Assembly: GCA_029204225.1 (NCBI GenBank)
Contig: CM055103.1
Location: 56,193,078 to 56,253,077, forward strand
Reading direction: 5' to 3'
DNA length: 60,000 nucleotides
Source of the DNA: Diphasiastrum complanatum
Taxonomy: Eukaryota; Streptophyta; Lycopodiopsida; Lycopodiales; Lycopodiaceae
How positions within the stretch are numbered: the first letter of the stretch is position 1; each line of letters begins with the position of its first letter. The position numbers and the translations under genes are program-made. Of this stretch, positions 10,300 through 22,080 are shown piece after piece. The notes below the pieces were generated by a model that saw only the letters and a list, made by a program, of their open reading frames with translations, was not told the DNA's origin and searched no databases.

Positions 10300-11505
10300 A
10301 GCATATGTCATGTTATACTTATCTTGATTGTAAGGATATATAGTATAAAAGATTGGCGTTCCCCAAAGAGGCTGCTTGATGTTGTGATTTTAGATGTTTT
10401 GACTCATTTATTGTTCTTAAATTAGAAGCTGATTGTCAATGGACATTGAGATGTATCGGCGACCAGTATCACCGATTAAGATGTGGTTTCAAACGTACAA
10501 AAGTGAAAGATATTGATGCCAACTAATCTCATATCAAACATGTTGCATTTCTGATTAGTGTATTCAACTTATCGGCCAGTCCGACATATCGATCTGTGCA
10601 CCTAATAAAGTTTGTCAGAAAAGCAAGGTCTATTGCATCAGATAAACCAAGACAGAGAAACATGCAAATGCCTCATTACAATCCAACTATAGTCCAACAA
10701 TCTGTCCTCAACAACAGAGAGCACTCATTCATATGAATAACTAACTACTAAATTAAACTGCACGAGTATCCATATGCAAGTTTTAGAGTATTGATTTGCA
10801 ACAACACAGAGCAAGCTTTAGGATGTGTAAGTGTAAATATACGACTGTGATTCCGAAAGTTAACATCATAATTAAGGTAAAAGAAAGTGACTATTCAATC
10901 AAACAGGCAATCAAATAACCAATGAGTTTTAACACAATCTTAGTAATGAATTCATGGTTGCTCTCATACGACAGTATCAAGGCTAAAGAAGTCACAAGCA
11001 CATCCGACAAATTGAGGCTTACCAACTGTCAGAAATAGAAGTGCTCAGCAAACAGAGGGCTTATGAAAGCAGAGAGAAGGGAAAACTTGAAAACTCAAAC
11101 TCTCTCTGAGATCTCCTGGAAAACTCGATGGTTGTATTAAGGCGTTAAGTAGTGTACATGTAGGGAACAAGCACGAAAGTACATAGTTCACCAGTAACCG
11201 ATATGTCACTTCATAGTTCATGTAATTACACTTGTAATTACATCTAATAGGAGAATTACAAGTGTACAATTTCCTACATGGCATCCTTGTCATGTGACTT
11301 TGCTCCAATAAGAAGCAAGCACATAGAAGGTTACAACGTTTGATTGAGGCGCAATAAATGAGTCTTCTAGAATGTTCTTCTCTTAGGGCTGGCCTTCATA
11401 TTAAGGTTCATGTCATTTCATATCTACCCTTCGGGATATAGACCTTCCTTCAGTAACATTTATTGAGGCCTCTTTATCTTCAATATAATTTTGGATAACT
11501 TGTCA
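10300..11505 (-). repeat. Gypsy family C LTR
   Basis: Its reverse complement matches 55846-56829 over nearly a kilobase (shared blocks include GATAAAGAGGCCTCAATAAA, ACTTTCGTGCTTGTTCCCT and TGTCTGACAAACTTTATTAG-like text). In minus orientation it is followed by the primer site and gag, so this is the 5' LTR of family C. The exact TG...CA ends are uncertain; the start is near 11505. Confidence 0.7.
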
Positions 11506-11519
11506 TTGTCGGGTCCATT

Positions 11520-13408
11520 AGATATTTCTTCATATTCGGTGATTATCTTCATCAGTTGAGTAGGTTGATTAGGATTTTGCATCACAAAATAGTAATTCAA
11601 AGAAAATATGCATGTAATAGGATATTACAATTGTATGCTCATAGACCTCCTTTGGAACTCCTCACAACTCATCATATGACCATGCAAAGACCCCTCCTTT
11701 GTGCTTTTTAAATAACTCTGTTGCTTTCGCAATAAATTATGAGGTATGATTAGCACCTATGAATACATATTTGGGTTGTTATTCTGTTCCCAAATTAATT
11801 TTTAAAAGTTTCTCTCGAGCAATTTGAGTCAGGTGCAACCGCGATAGTTCCTCCTTTAACTTACGAGACTCCTCAATCAGATCTAAAAACTTCTTCAGTC
11901 CTTGATCTTGCCACTCAATTTCCTTGTCTGGATTCTCCAACAAGGCTCCTTTGGCTGCATTAGACGTGCCAATGTCAACTGCAAATAGATTAATCACACT
12001 TGACAGGTGTGCCTCTCCCACTGGTATGTAATCTGGAAACAAACTCGTCAAATGCAAATCCTCTTCGGATTCCTCTGTCAGTGGTTGGAACAGTAACTCC
12101 TGAATGACCGTCTATGCCTGTTGCCCAGCCATGTAATACTTTAGTTGCTCGCAACCAGGGTCGACCTAACAGAACCGGATAGACATCCGTGCCCGTGGGT
12201 AATCTCATAATGAAAAAATTCAAAAGGAATTTTAATCCCTTAATATAGACAGAAATCTTCCGAATTTCTCCGACTAGAGAATGACACGTATGGTTAGCCA
12301 TGCGTATGACTAAATTGCTCTTATGCAGCGTGATGTTTTTTAATTTGCTATAGGTCTCCTCGGAAATGATATTCACTCCCATGCCACCATCAATCTGAAC
12401 TCCCTTGATACTTAAGCCTTGAATATCAATTTCCAATGTAAGAAAAATATCTTGCTCCATAGATTGGACAATCATGTTGACTGCATAGGAGGAAGTCCTT
12501 CCGACATCTTGAACCCTGACTTTGATCATATAGATTCTGCTAAATAAGGTGCAATTTGCATCAACTGGCCTATTGTCACCTAGAGTTTATAGTTATGAAC
12601 AAATTCAACAATTTGATCAGCAATGATATCCACCAACTCATGGGAAGAATTTGGTTCTTGGGTCTGGTGTAGCTGTTCCAACACATCTTGAGTTACTTTG
12701 GCCATTTGGCCGATGTCGGGATTAGTTATCTGGCTGGTACTTGGTCCAACATCTTCAACAAATCCCTCTCGGATTATTGCCTTCTCTTTTTTCTTATGTC
12801 AAGTGACCGCTTGTACATAAGTTAATGGTAGTTCTTCCACTGTAATCACCTGTATGGGTGCCTGTTGCTCAGGGCCATTCATCCCGTCAGAGTTCTGAGG
12901 TGGATTTTGTGCAGCATTCTAATCATTGAGTTTATTATTAAGTTGTGGTGGTGGCAAACCTCTTTCCAAGTTCTCGACACATGGTGGTGATATAACACTT
13001 CGGACTGCAAAAATTGCAGACATCTTCTGGTAAATATGGTCGGTAATACACTTGCCTTTGAAATGGCCATGGCTGCATCTGATTACCCTGCTGATAAGGG
13101 GCTTGATACGGGTACATTTATGGTAGCATCAATTGTGGTTGCTGATATTGTGCATGTGGATGTTGCAACTAGGGCTGTGGTTGTTGTGGTTGCTACTGTT
13201 GCGTTTGCACCGCAAATGCCCCTACGGTTTGCACCACCAATGCCCCTGCGATTTGCACTGCCTGCAATCGCCAGCAGTCATTCGTCCAATGACTATACGC
13301 ATTATAGATAAGCAAACTCCGTAGTAACGATGTCCTTAGCAACCATGGGTGGTGGTTCACTAGCTTTCCCATTCTTCTTATGCTTCTTGGACCGTTTCCC
13401 ATCACCAA
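11520..13408 (-). pseudogene. Ty3/gypsy (family B, copy 1) gag-protease-RT start
   Basis: In minus-strand order: a Gln/Pro-rich gag linker (13311-13036) and the start of a Cys-rich motif (DVCNFCSP, near 13020), cut by a deletion. A spacer follows, then the retropepsin domain (12529-11990; KGVQIDGGMGVNIISEETYS), where DGG is the active-site triplet typical of Tat-like plant elements. Next come DLHLTSLFPDYIPVGEAHLS (12057-11779) and a decayed RT N-terminus near 11650-11760 (FAWSYDELRGVPKEVYEHT across frame breaks). Several stops are present. It ends near 11520, the same point at which copy 2 ends at 45178. Confidence 0.85.
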
Positions 13409-13446
13409 CTTTCAAATACAATTATATTCACAATACATTGCAATGG

Positions 13447-15986
13447 CTAAATTGGCCTAACATTGACGATGTCACTGGGCAGACCATACAACCGAAATAA
13501 TCTTTCAACAAAGGTCTGGGCTAAATCAGAAGCCTTTCTAGTCGACTTGACTAGCATGAATGCAGCTAACTTAGTTAACTGATCCACTACAACCCAAATA
13601 GAATCATTTTGTCGTTGGGTCTTAGGAAGTCCAACTACAAAATCCATATATATGCTTTCCCATCTCTTGTCAGGGATATCTAATGGATGTAACAAACCGC
13701 CAGCCTTATGGTGTTCAGCCTTTGCTAGTGGATAGGGCTTGCATTTATTCACATATAACTCGACATATGGCTTGAGCTTTGGCCAATAAAATTATAACCA
13801 GGTCTAGAGTCATGTGTATACTAGGATGTCCTGCATAGGGTATGTCATGACATTCAAACAAAATCTTACGTTTGAGCTCTTCATCCCCAGGTATGCAAAC
13901 TTTCTCATTCCGAAATAGCAATCCATCTTGAATGGTAAATTGTTCCACAAATTTCTTATCTCTCTTAGTTAGTTGATTCCCCTGTGTTTCTGACTCAACA
14001 TTGTCCACATTTCTTTTGGTCTAAACAATGTTCCAAATATGACCAAAATGTGAGTCTGATGCATATTTTCCTCTCAACAAAAAATATAGATCCGTGGAAA
14101 TCTGGGTGAATGACAACTCATTTAGTTTACCAATCTGACTAAGAGCATCTACAACTTGATTAGAGCTCTCTCTTATGTAACAGCTTTCATGATCGAATTC
14201 TTGCATCAATTCAGCCCATCAAGCTTTTCTCTCCCAAAGATCATGTTGATTGCAAAAATACTTAAGAGGCTGGTGATCTGTATACGCTAGAAACTTACTA
14301 CCATACAAGTAGTGTCTCTAGGTTTAAGTGCATGGATTATAGCAAACAATTCCTTTTCTTGCGTAGTATAATGCAACTAAGGACCAGTGAATTTTTTGCT
14401 CTCAAATGCTAGTGGCCTATCCATTTGTAATAGAACCGCTTCAACTGCAATATCACTTGCATCCGTTCTCATGACGTAAGGTGGGTCTGGGTTTTCAATT
14501 TGTAACACGGGAGCTAAAACAACATTTGTTTTAAGTTTTTCAAAACATTGATTTCATTCCTCATTCCAAACAACAGGTGGAATAGGTTGATTTCTCTTTT
14601 TCTTTTTATTAACAGACCCTTTTGTCAGATTATTAAGCGGAACTGCTAACTAAACATAATCCTCAATAAATCTCTTGAAGAAAAATGTAATCCTAAAAAT
14701 GACTTTACTTGCCTCACAGTTCTCGGAATTGGCAACTCAATCACAATGTTGATTTTATCCTCGTCAATCTTGATCCCATTAACTGTGATCTTATGACTGA
14801 GATGAAGCAACTCTTGCTTAAAGAATTCACACTTGGACTCTTTAGCATAGAGTAACTCCTGCTGGAGTTTCATAAAGGCGATTCTTAAGTGCTCTATGTG
14901 TTCTATCAATGATTTAATGTAAACGAGAATATCGTCTAAGAATACTACCACAAACTTCCCCAAATATGGATGAAATAAATTATTCATCATTTGCTAGAAT
15001 GTTGCTAGAGCATTCGTTAATCCAAATGGAAACACTAAGAACTCATAATGACCAAATCTAAAATGAAATCATGTCTTTTGGACATCTTTCAATTTAATTC
15101 TTATTTGATGGTACCATGTCCTGAGATCAATCTTGATGAAATACTTAGCTCCACCCAAGCGATCTACGAGGTCATCCATTCTGGGTAATGGATATTTATT
15201 TTTGACAGTCACCTTATTTAGCCCCTTATAATTAACACACATCTGAAAATCCCATGGTGATTTACTAGGTTGTATATGTCTCATCCTAAGATAGTTTTCT
15301 ATTTGATTTGAAATCTCTGTCTTCTCTTTATGAGAAAACCTATAAGGTTGTCTAGAGACAGGTTCACTTGCTGGAATCAACTCAATCATGTGGTCTACTG
15401 ACCTAGATGGTGGCAAAACATGACGTAATTCAGATGGAAAAATATCTCTAAATTCATTTATGATCTATTCTTTCATTGTTTGTTCATGATTTAAATTTAT
15501 CGAGTTAAGAATTGTTGAGAATTCACAACCATTTAGATTCATTTCAGGGACTTCCACAACTGGAATAGCAAAAATTATAAAAACTTAATACTCAGAATAA
15601 TCCAATGTTTTTATTTCATTAACCGTAGAAATCTTATCCAACAGACGTACAAAATTACTACCAAATAATGTAACTACCTTATCACCCTCCTTGAAAGTGA
15701 GAACATGTTTCTCAAAATCAATTATTCTTCAAAGTCTGAAGAAACCTGCATTCATTTCACTTTGAAACATTCAGGTTTCTTCTCCTTCTTCTCCCCCGAA
15801 TACCAGTTGAAAATTGAGATTAAGTAAAGACATCAATTTGACTTGGTTCAACAGAACCTCCATTTGTTGATCTCTCATTTGATTACGATTATTCATATCA
15901 TTTGGTGCCATACTCAATTGGTGACAAATCACCATATAAGATGTTGCATTTGGATTCGCAACCTGATTTGAAGTTTCTTCGGCCAT
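13447..15986 (-). pseudogene. Ty3/gypsy (family A, copy 2) gag-pol
   Basis: Minus-strand order: the gag start MAEETSNQVANPNATSYMV (15986-15771); decayed protease (15750-15430); the RT N-terminus (15416-15069; HMIELIPASEPVSRQPYRFS, YPLPRMDDLVDRLGGAKYF), with a small deletion after SPW; the RT palm with intact FLDDILVY (near 14935) and SFLGL; RNase H scraps (14640-14240); the zinc-binding integrase N-terminus (14008-13745; FECHDIPYAGHPSIHMTL); and the integrase core from SIYMDFVVGLPK to LYGLPSDIV (to about 13465). There the element stops and family B begins within about 60 bp. Multiple frameshifts are present. It is a non-functional relative of 1-3165. Confidence 0.92.
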
Positions 15987-16480
15987 CTCGATTTATCTAT
16001 TCTTGGAAATTACTAAAATCAGTTAATATCTGATTAACTTGTAGTGAAGTATAGCTGACCAAATCTGACTGAAATTGACTCCAGCAGTCAAATCACTATT
16101 TTTAGTACATATCATAGACAATTCAAGAAACTGGAAAAAAAGACTAAAAATTTCAAGTTTTCTCACTTTTTAATTTTTTTAAAAATTTTTACGTTATTTA
16201 AAAATTTGTAAAAAACTTTGCCAGTTCTTTAGACAATCAAATCCCTAATCATATTGAATTAATGTCTATCAGGCATGCACAACATGCGACATTAAACTCA
16301 TTATTTACAATTACAGAAATTTTATGTAAATTTAAGTTCTACAAAAATTGTCAGCCATAAACCCTAATTTGTATCATATCAGTCAAAGCACATGTGTATA
16401 ACCACTCAAAACAGATCTAAACCACTCATGCATATCAAAATCACTATGAGAATCAACATGCAGGCATTCCATGCAAGCCC
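15987..16480 (-). other. Gypsy A 5' leader
   Basis: Upstream of the family A gag start. It matches the leader of copy 3 (54894-55400), for example the block AGGCATTCCATGCAAGCCCA at 16462-16481 and 55379-55398. Similarity ends sharply at 16482, where the histone-like fragment begins. No coding sequence seen. Confidence 0.7.
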
Positions 16481-16487
16481 AATGTTG

Positions 16488-16661
16488 AAATTGGTCGAAA
16501 GGAGCTCTAGGGATCAACAATTCAGTTGATCTCTGGAGTTTTCTTATCTCCCTCAGCCAGACCTGCTTTGTGCCACATCTACGGCCAGTACCAGGGGGAA
16601 CACGTGCATGGGATGACTATATAGAAGTAATGGCACGGGCAGTGGATTTCATCCTGGCCAT
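16488..16661 (-). pseudogene. Histone H3 / CENH3-like fragment
   Basis: The minus strand reads MARMKSTARAITSI, stop (TAG at 16619-16617), then 43 codons ending LREIRKLQRSTELLIPRAPF and DQF. MAR-K-TAR is the histone H3 amino terminus. LREIRK.Q.STELLI...PF is the H3 alpha-N helix and start of the fold, preceded by a degraded RPGT motif (CGT). LLIPRAPF resembles centromeric H3 (CENH3) more than canonical LLIRKLPF, and the N-tail is short. The rest of the histone fold is missing: similarity stops after PF-DQF, where gypsy A leader sequence starts. It is not a functional histone; a retrocopy or captured exon is likely. Confidence 0.72.
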
Positions 16662-16708
16662 CATTCTCAGAATCAAAAGAAGTAAATTTGAATTTTTTTT
16701 TTGTGATT

Positions 16709-17113
16709 TGAATATCAAAACCAAGCGCAGAGAATGAAAACAAAAACTTTACGAAAGAAAGGACTGAATATCGGTTTCAAGCGCGAGATTAGAAGAGAAA
16801 CAAAGTAACAGGAAGATCTGTGCTCGAAAGCGATATCGGCAATACAGTGGTATCGGTCTCGAGCATAGGGAGTGATGGTGGACAAAGAATGAATAGAGAG
16901 CACGCTTGAGAGCGATATTGGGAGCGAAAAACGAAAAGTTTGCGAGAAAAAATGAAAATTCTGAGGGAGTATATATAGAAAATTATCTGGAAAATTCTAC
17001 GTTAAGTAGAACCCCAATTTCAAGGTTTCAATTGGTCCACATGGCAACAAAAATAAGAAAAAAATAAAAAAGCATCTTTTTCAAAGGCCCTCATCGGGCT
17101 CTATGTTTCTCTA
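16709..17113 (-). repeat. 5' cassette repeat D, copy 1, with TATA box
   Basis: 16709-16980 matches 35639-35915 closely. Both copies carry a minus-strand TATA box (here TATATATA at 16970-16977) followed by an untranslated stretch of about 260 nt holding the alternating inverted motif described under findings. 17040-17113 matches 48170-48228 (AATAAAAAGTATCTTTTTGA-like text and TTTCTCTAATG). It is probably LTR promoter/leader sequence of an unidentified retroelement. Confidence 0.65.
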
Positions 17114-17260
17114 ATGTTGATAGTCTAAATCAAGAACTGAAAAATGCTTAGACATGTTAGAAATCGATATATTAAGGTGGCCAAGTCTATTATGCCAAAT
17201 CGATTCTTTATTAACAGATGCTGAACTACTTAAAACACGATCAGTCGCACAATGACACTG
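17114..17260 (-). pseudogene. Copia GAG-pre-integrase scrap
   Basis: The minus strand reads ESIWHNRLGHLNISISNM, the HHCC-type W-H-R-LGHLN motif that precedes copia integrase. It is only about 30 residues long. It sits upside of a second, separate copia remnant that carries its own copy of this motif (17543-17731), so the two come from different insertions. Confidence 0.65.
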
Positions 17261-17267
17261 ATTGAGC

Positions 17268-18990
17268 CTACAAAGCAGATTTGAGCACCTTGATCTTGGT
17301 ACTCAATTGGTTCTCCACCAATGCTTTGAAGTTCTTGAAGCATCCAAATGTATCATACTTCTCTTTAATAATGTAGATCCAAGTCTTTCTTAAGTAGTCA
17401 TCAATGAAAGTCAAAAAGTAGAAGGCATTACCAATTGACATTACCTTCATTGGTCTACATAGATCACTAGCTCAAGCCCTTGTTGCCCATTCCTTATTGA
17501 ACTTCTCTCTGTGTGAATGGGCCTAGTATACACCCTTTGAATCTAGACTTCTTTGGTATAAAAATTGGGTAGACATATCACCATCTTGAGCGTGTCAAGT
17601 AGCCTCAAGCTTTTGAAGTTCAGATGCCCTAGACGTCTATGCCACAAGTTGCTTTGAGATATTGACGTTGATGCCAACACATTGCTCTTTGTGACTATAA
17701 CATCACCTACCTCCTTAAGACCCTGTTTCACATCCTTGATTTGACATTTTTATTGTTGAATTCTATTTTAAACTTATGATCTCTCATGATACCAACAAAT
17801 GAAAGACTTCTCTATTGGCCAGGAACATACAAGATTTTTTCAATTACCTTCACATGTCATCAAGAAATTGAATTAGTATTGCACCAACTCATTAATTTGG
17901 CATTCATCACCATGTGCCTGTGCAACTCTATCACCATCATTGGTTAGTCCCAGCTTCTAAACCAAGATTTGTTGTTGTCATATGTCTTGTTGCTCCTGAA
18001 TCTAGGTACCAATGTGTATGATCAATGAAATGCTATTATGCAAATGTCATAGCAAATGTTGTGCTTTGATCTCCATTGTTGCTGTCAAGATCTTCTTTAG
18101 CAAGGTTAGTCAACTACTTAACATTTCCTCTCTTGATTTTAGCCTTCTTTTTGTGACAATATCTAGCCAGTGTCCAAGCTTCTGGCAATAGAAACACTTG
18201 TCTTTCATTTCCTAGCATTGCCTGATCTTCTGTTGAGAATTGTCGAGATTTCACCACATCCGTTTTTCTTGTAATAGCATACTGTGAAGATCTTCAAATG
18301 TTGGTAGCCTCTCCCTTGATGCAATATGCCACTTGCAAACATTTGGTAATTTTTGGATAGACCATTCATTGGCATGTGAACTAGCTCCACATCCCCCATT
18401 TTCTTCCATTCAAATGCCTATCAATTTGGTCCTCAAAAATATCATTTGTGAAGGATTTGTTGTTTGGAACTGGGTTTTGTACCTCTCGCAATTGCAACTT
18501 CATTGATATGGGCAATGACGTGATCCTTCATGGCCAAATTGATCAATGATAAGGCCTTTTGAGCCCAAATGAGCGAAATTGATGTCAACTGGAATTGTAC
18601 TTGGGTGTTGTTCCACCCTAGTGAAGATGTCCCATAGCTCCTTATCCATTAAGTGCTCTTCATTTTGAACTTCCAAATGTTGTAATTGGACACCCTATCC
18701 AATTTTGCTTGCTTCTCCAAGCACGGCCCCAATCTTGCCATTTTGCCAAAAACTATTCTTTAGATGTCTCAATGGAAATTAATAAAGGCCTTATAGTGTG
18801 ATTGGAAGTCTTGTAAGCCAACTTTAAGATCTGACCAAAAAAGTTTCAGGCCCTCTCGCCTTTTCTAGCTTTCTTGAGCAGCAAACACTCTTCCTCTGAG
18901 AATTCTCTAATAGTTTCCACCTTCACTGAGGTCGCCCTACTGTCAAAAACATTTTGGGAATGACAACATGTCAATCGATGTACTAACAAT
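17268..18990 (-). pseudogene. Copia gag-protease-integrase remnant
   Basis: Reading on the minus strand from 18990: a decayed gag (NYNIWKFKMKS, IIDQFGHEGS); a zinc-knuckle trace near 18170 (CFYCQKLGHW, last Cys lost); protease (HTHWYLDSGATRHMTTTN, near 18010) with the DSGA active site; GAG-pre-integrase (SNLWHRRLGHLNFKSLRLL); and the first part of the integrase core (VMSIGNAFYFLTFIDDY). Stops and frameshifts are frequent. No RT or LTR was found next to it. Confidence 0.82.
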
Positions 18991-20020
18991 CGCACAAATT
19001 TGACTTTCTAACAATAGCCTATTTGACTAACCGTAGACGGTTCTTTAAATTGTTCCAGAATTCGACTCTCGATTGCCGTAAACTGCACCTAACAAGGGCT
19101 TTGATATTATGTAAAGGAGTGATCCAACAATTTTCACTAGCAATGTATCAAGCTAATCATCAATCAGATTCACAATTAACAAAAATTGTGCACCACCACC
19201 CAAACAACTTTTAGAGGCCGTATATGTATATCCGCTGCATGGTAAAATGATCCCCATTACAGGACATGTGTCTCAACTCAATATGTAAACATGTCATAAA
19301 CAAGGCACATGCACACACTATCTTGTAAGTGGAAAATAAAAAATTGCTAAAACTAGAAATGTTCGTAAAATTGAGAAATAAATTAGGCTTACCAAATTTA
19401 ACACCAAGGTTAAGTTTAAGAGGCAAACTTCTAATAGATTTTGATTTTAGGTCTTTCATTGCTACTGCCTTCAAGGTTTTGAGGCCAAGATGTTCTAACA
19501 TTGAGGGATCCAAGAGGCTATAATTTGGAATTCTTAAAGGCTTCAAGATTTTTATGGTTATGACTCAAGATCCTAATAGCCAAGGTCCATTTCTTGGCCT
19601 TCTTGCTATTTCAATCATCCTCAAGGTTGGGGAGCTAGGGCTCCTCAAAATCACCCAAGATGTTGTTCACAATTTTGACTTCTTAGGTAGGTGTAGATGT
19701 TACAAATGGGTGGTTGAGCACACTATGAAGGTCTCAAATGGCATGTAAAGAAAATAAAAAGTGAATATGAAAGAAAGGGGAGGGCAAGGATCCCTTCACC
19801 TCAAGGAAGACTTGAGAGGGATAAATTAGCATTGGAGTACCTTAAAGACACTTATGGCATGAAATATCAAGTCATCTTGTAGAAAAATCTTGAAATTTTG
19901 TTCAAAGAAACAATGGTCACATATATTTGTGGTTGCGATTTTGCTAAAGGTTACTTATGCAAAATACATATAAAAGGAAAGTTGTCATAGCAACATTTCT
20001 CCATTCATCAACTTTCTAGT
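18991..20020. other. Unassigned interval
   Basis: Several short open frames are present but no recognisable motif. It lies between minus-strand copia debris and plus-strand copia debris. Confidence 0.4.
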
Positions 20021-20023
20021 ACT

Positions 20024-20700
20024 TTGAAAGTACTCTATTGGATCCACTCAAATCTATGTGAAACTATTTTTATACTAGCACAGTCGGCAGCACACCATTT
20101 TGTTACCTTTATAGATGTTGAATTGAGAAGGAACATTGTGTATCTTTCAAAGAACAAAGTAGAAGTATGTAAGAAATCAAAGAAATCAAATCTCCAATTG
20201 AGAATTAGAAAGGTAAAAGGTTTGAGAAGCTAGAAATAGATCAATTGGGAATATACCCTGCAAGCACAAAAAAATGATTGACAATCCTTGATAAACCTTA
20301 GGTAATTGAGTTGGTAGAGAGAGATAATAGGATACTTGTAGAGATGTTAAACTGCATGTTGCTAAATAGAAATACCTCAAAAGTATTATGGGGACAAGTC
20401 CTAATGACAAAAGTTGTAAAGAAATGTGAATTGTCCTCTTCAATAAATGAGAAGCTCAATTTCATCACCAACTTGCAAAAAATTATCCATTTTGATGACC
20501 AAGAAGCAATGGCCTTAGCAACAAATAATATGTTTTATATTCAAATCAAGATTTAAGTACATCAGAGGAGTACTACGAAAAGGCAACATATTATGCTTTT
20601 GAGGATATGGCACACTTATTGACAAAAAGTTTATCAAAGGAAAATTCTTATTTGGAAATTTGAGAAAATGAGTAAATTTAAGTTGGAGCTTCAAATTTGA
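20024..20700 (+). pseudogene. Copia integrase and RNase H scraps
   Basis: Plus-strand pieces: HHFVTFIDVELRRNIVYLSK (integrase start, 20090-20150), ERDNRILVEMLNCMLLNRNT and SKVLWGQVLMT (end of the integrase core, about 20320-20415), then DDQEAMALATNNMFY (RNase H, near 20500) and LADIFTKGLSK-like residues near 20610-20640. The whole RT and most of the RNase H are deleted. It is highly decayed. Confidence 0.75.
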
Positions 20701-21377
20701 GGTGGGGATATTAGTCTGCTTATCAAAAGTAGGCATCATAACCTTGCATACTAAAATTCATATCTTAGATGACATAAATATTTATGTAAGTTAGTCAATG
20801 TCTTGAACACATGATTAGGTGGGAAGTTTGAAATTCTTGTACGCTAATTTTAGGATAGGTATAAAGTATTGACTCTTGAGCAAGAGTAGAGAACACAGTT
20901 TTTTGCCATTACAATGAGCTAATCTCAAGGTCCTTTGAATAAGTCGAGTTTGTTTGATGCAATAGGTTTCACTTATGAATGTGTGATCGAGTAAGCTTGG
21001 TTCTTGTTTACTTTGTCCTCCAATAAGTGTTTTGTTTGTGAGGACCTCCTTTTCTTGAGGTTAGGTTCGACAAACAAGGACTTGTAAGAACAAAAGTTCT
21101 TATTTTCTTCAAATCTCCTTCTAGTTAATTGAGAATCCATAAAAATGTAATCCAACAAAGAGTACAGTCTACTATTAAACATTATAGAGGCCATATGCTT
21201 GCTAGTCTTAGGACTTGAATCAACCTTTTATGATCATTATATTACATATATAAGACTTGCCATGTTGTCACCACATAGTTGTGTTATACACCAAACTTAG
21301 GTATACGTGAACATTAGAAGGGGACATTTGAGCGAATGGAATGGTGACTTCAATCTCAAAAGAAAAGTTGAAAATTT

Positions 21378-21379
<2 letters not shown>

Positions 21380-21459
<80 letters not shown>
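21380..21459 (+). repeat. (CT)n microsatellite
   Basis: About 40 uninterrupted CT units. Confidence 0.99.
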
Positions 21460-21461
<2 letters not shown>

Positions 21462-21995
21462 GAAAAGTACTCCAACCCCTTTATTGCGATGAGACATTTA
21501 TGACGTTTGTGTGACAAATTTTCATCATGAGTCAAGACCCTTCTAAAATCCTAGAAGATCTACTTATATGCAAGATATTATTATGTTATTCAATAAGATC
21601 CAATTGGTTGGTCCAACTTGGAATAGCAAATAGTCTTTTTTACTAATTCCTCTACTTGAAGTCAAGTGTTTTTTAATTCAGTTTTACATTCAGCTCTTGT
21701 TTTATTCATTCCTTTAGAATTCATAAGGCTACAATCTAGTAAAAGTTAGATATACATTGTTGCAAGAGTTGGAAGGTCTCATGCTCTATTAGCTTTAGTT
21801 CTTCTTCTTGATTAAACATTTTATGATCCTTATTTCACATGTAGGAGGATTGCCACGAAGTCCCCACACAATCATTTAAACAAAACTTAGGGCTATGTGA
21901 GCATTATAAGGGAACATCCTAGCTTTAGTGAAAGGGACATTTGTATGAATGGGAACTTAGGTTCTCAAAACAAAAGTTGACAATATGGGTCTCAA

Positions 21996-21999
<4 letters not shown>

Positions 22000-22066
<67 letters not shown>
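22000..22066 (+). repeat. (CT)n microsatellite
   Basis: About 33 CT units followed by CCCCC, in the same relative position as the tract at 21380 within the duplicated segment. Confidence 0.99.
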
Positions 22067-22068
<2 letters not shown>

Positions 22069-22080
22069 CCGAACCCTAAT

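Larger units (their letters stand above)
20700..22080 (+). repeat. Two diverged tandem units each ending in (CT)n
   Basis: Two similar segments follow one another (about 21200-21460 and 21810-22067). Each holds ACATTAGAAGGG(G/A)ACAT-like text, then GACATTTG, GAATGG, TCTCAAAA and AAAAGTTGA, and ends in a long (CT)n tract. They follow copia debris with a GGTGGGG polypurine-like stretch at about 20700, so LTR origin is possible, but no ends were found. Confidence 0.5.

Noticed and set aside
13036-13311. Plus-strand Val/Ala-rich open frame (and its counterpart at 46725-47133)
   Set aside because: It is the antisense of the Gln/Pro-rich linker of gypsy B gag; the minus strand carries the matching Cys-rich and protease motifs.
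16488-16661. A functional CENH3 gene
   Set aside because: A stop codon lies after 14 residues, and the sequence is cut before the histone fold is complete.
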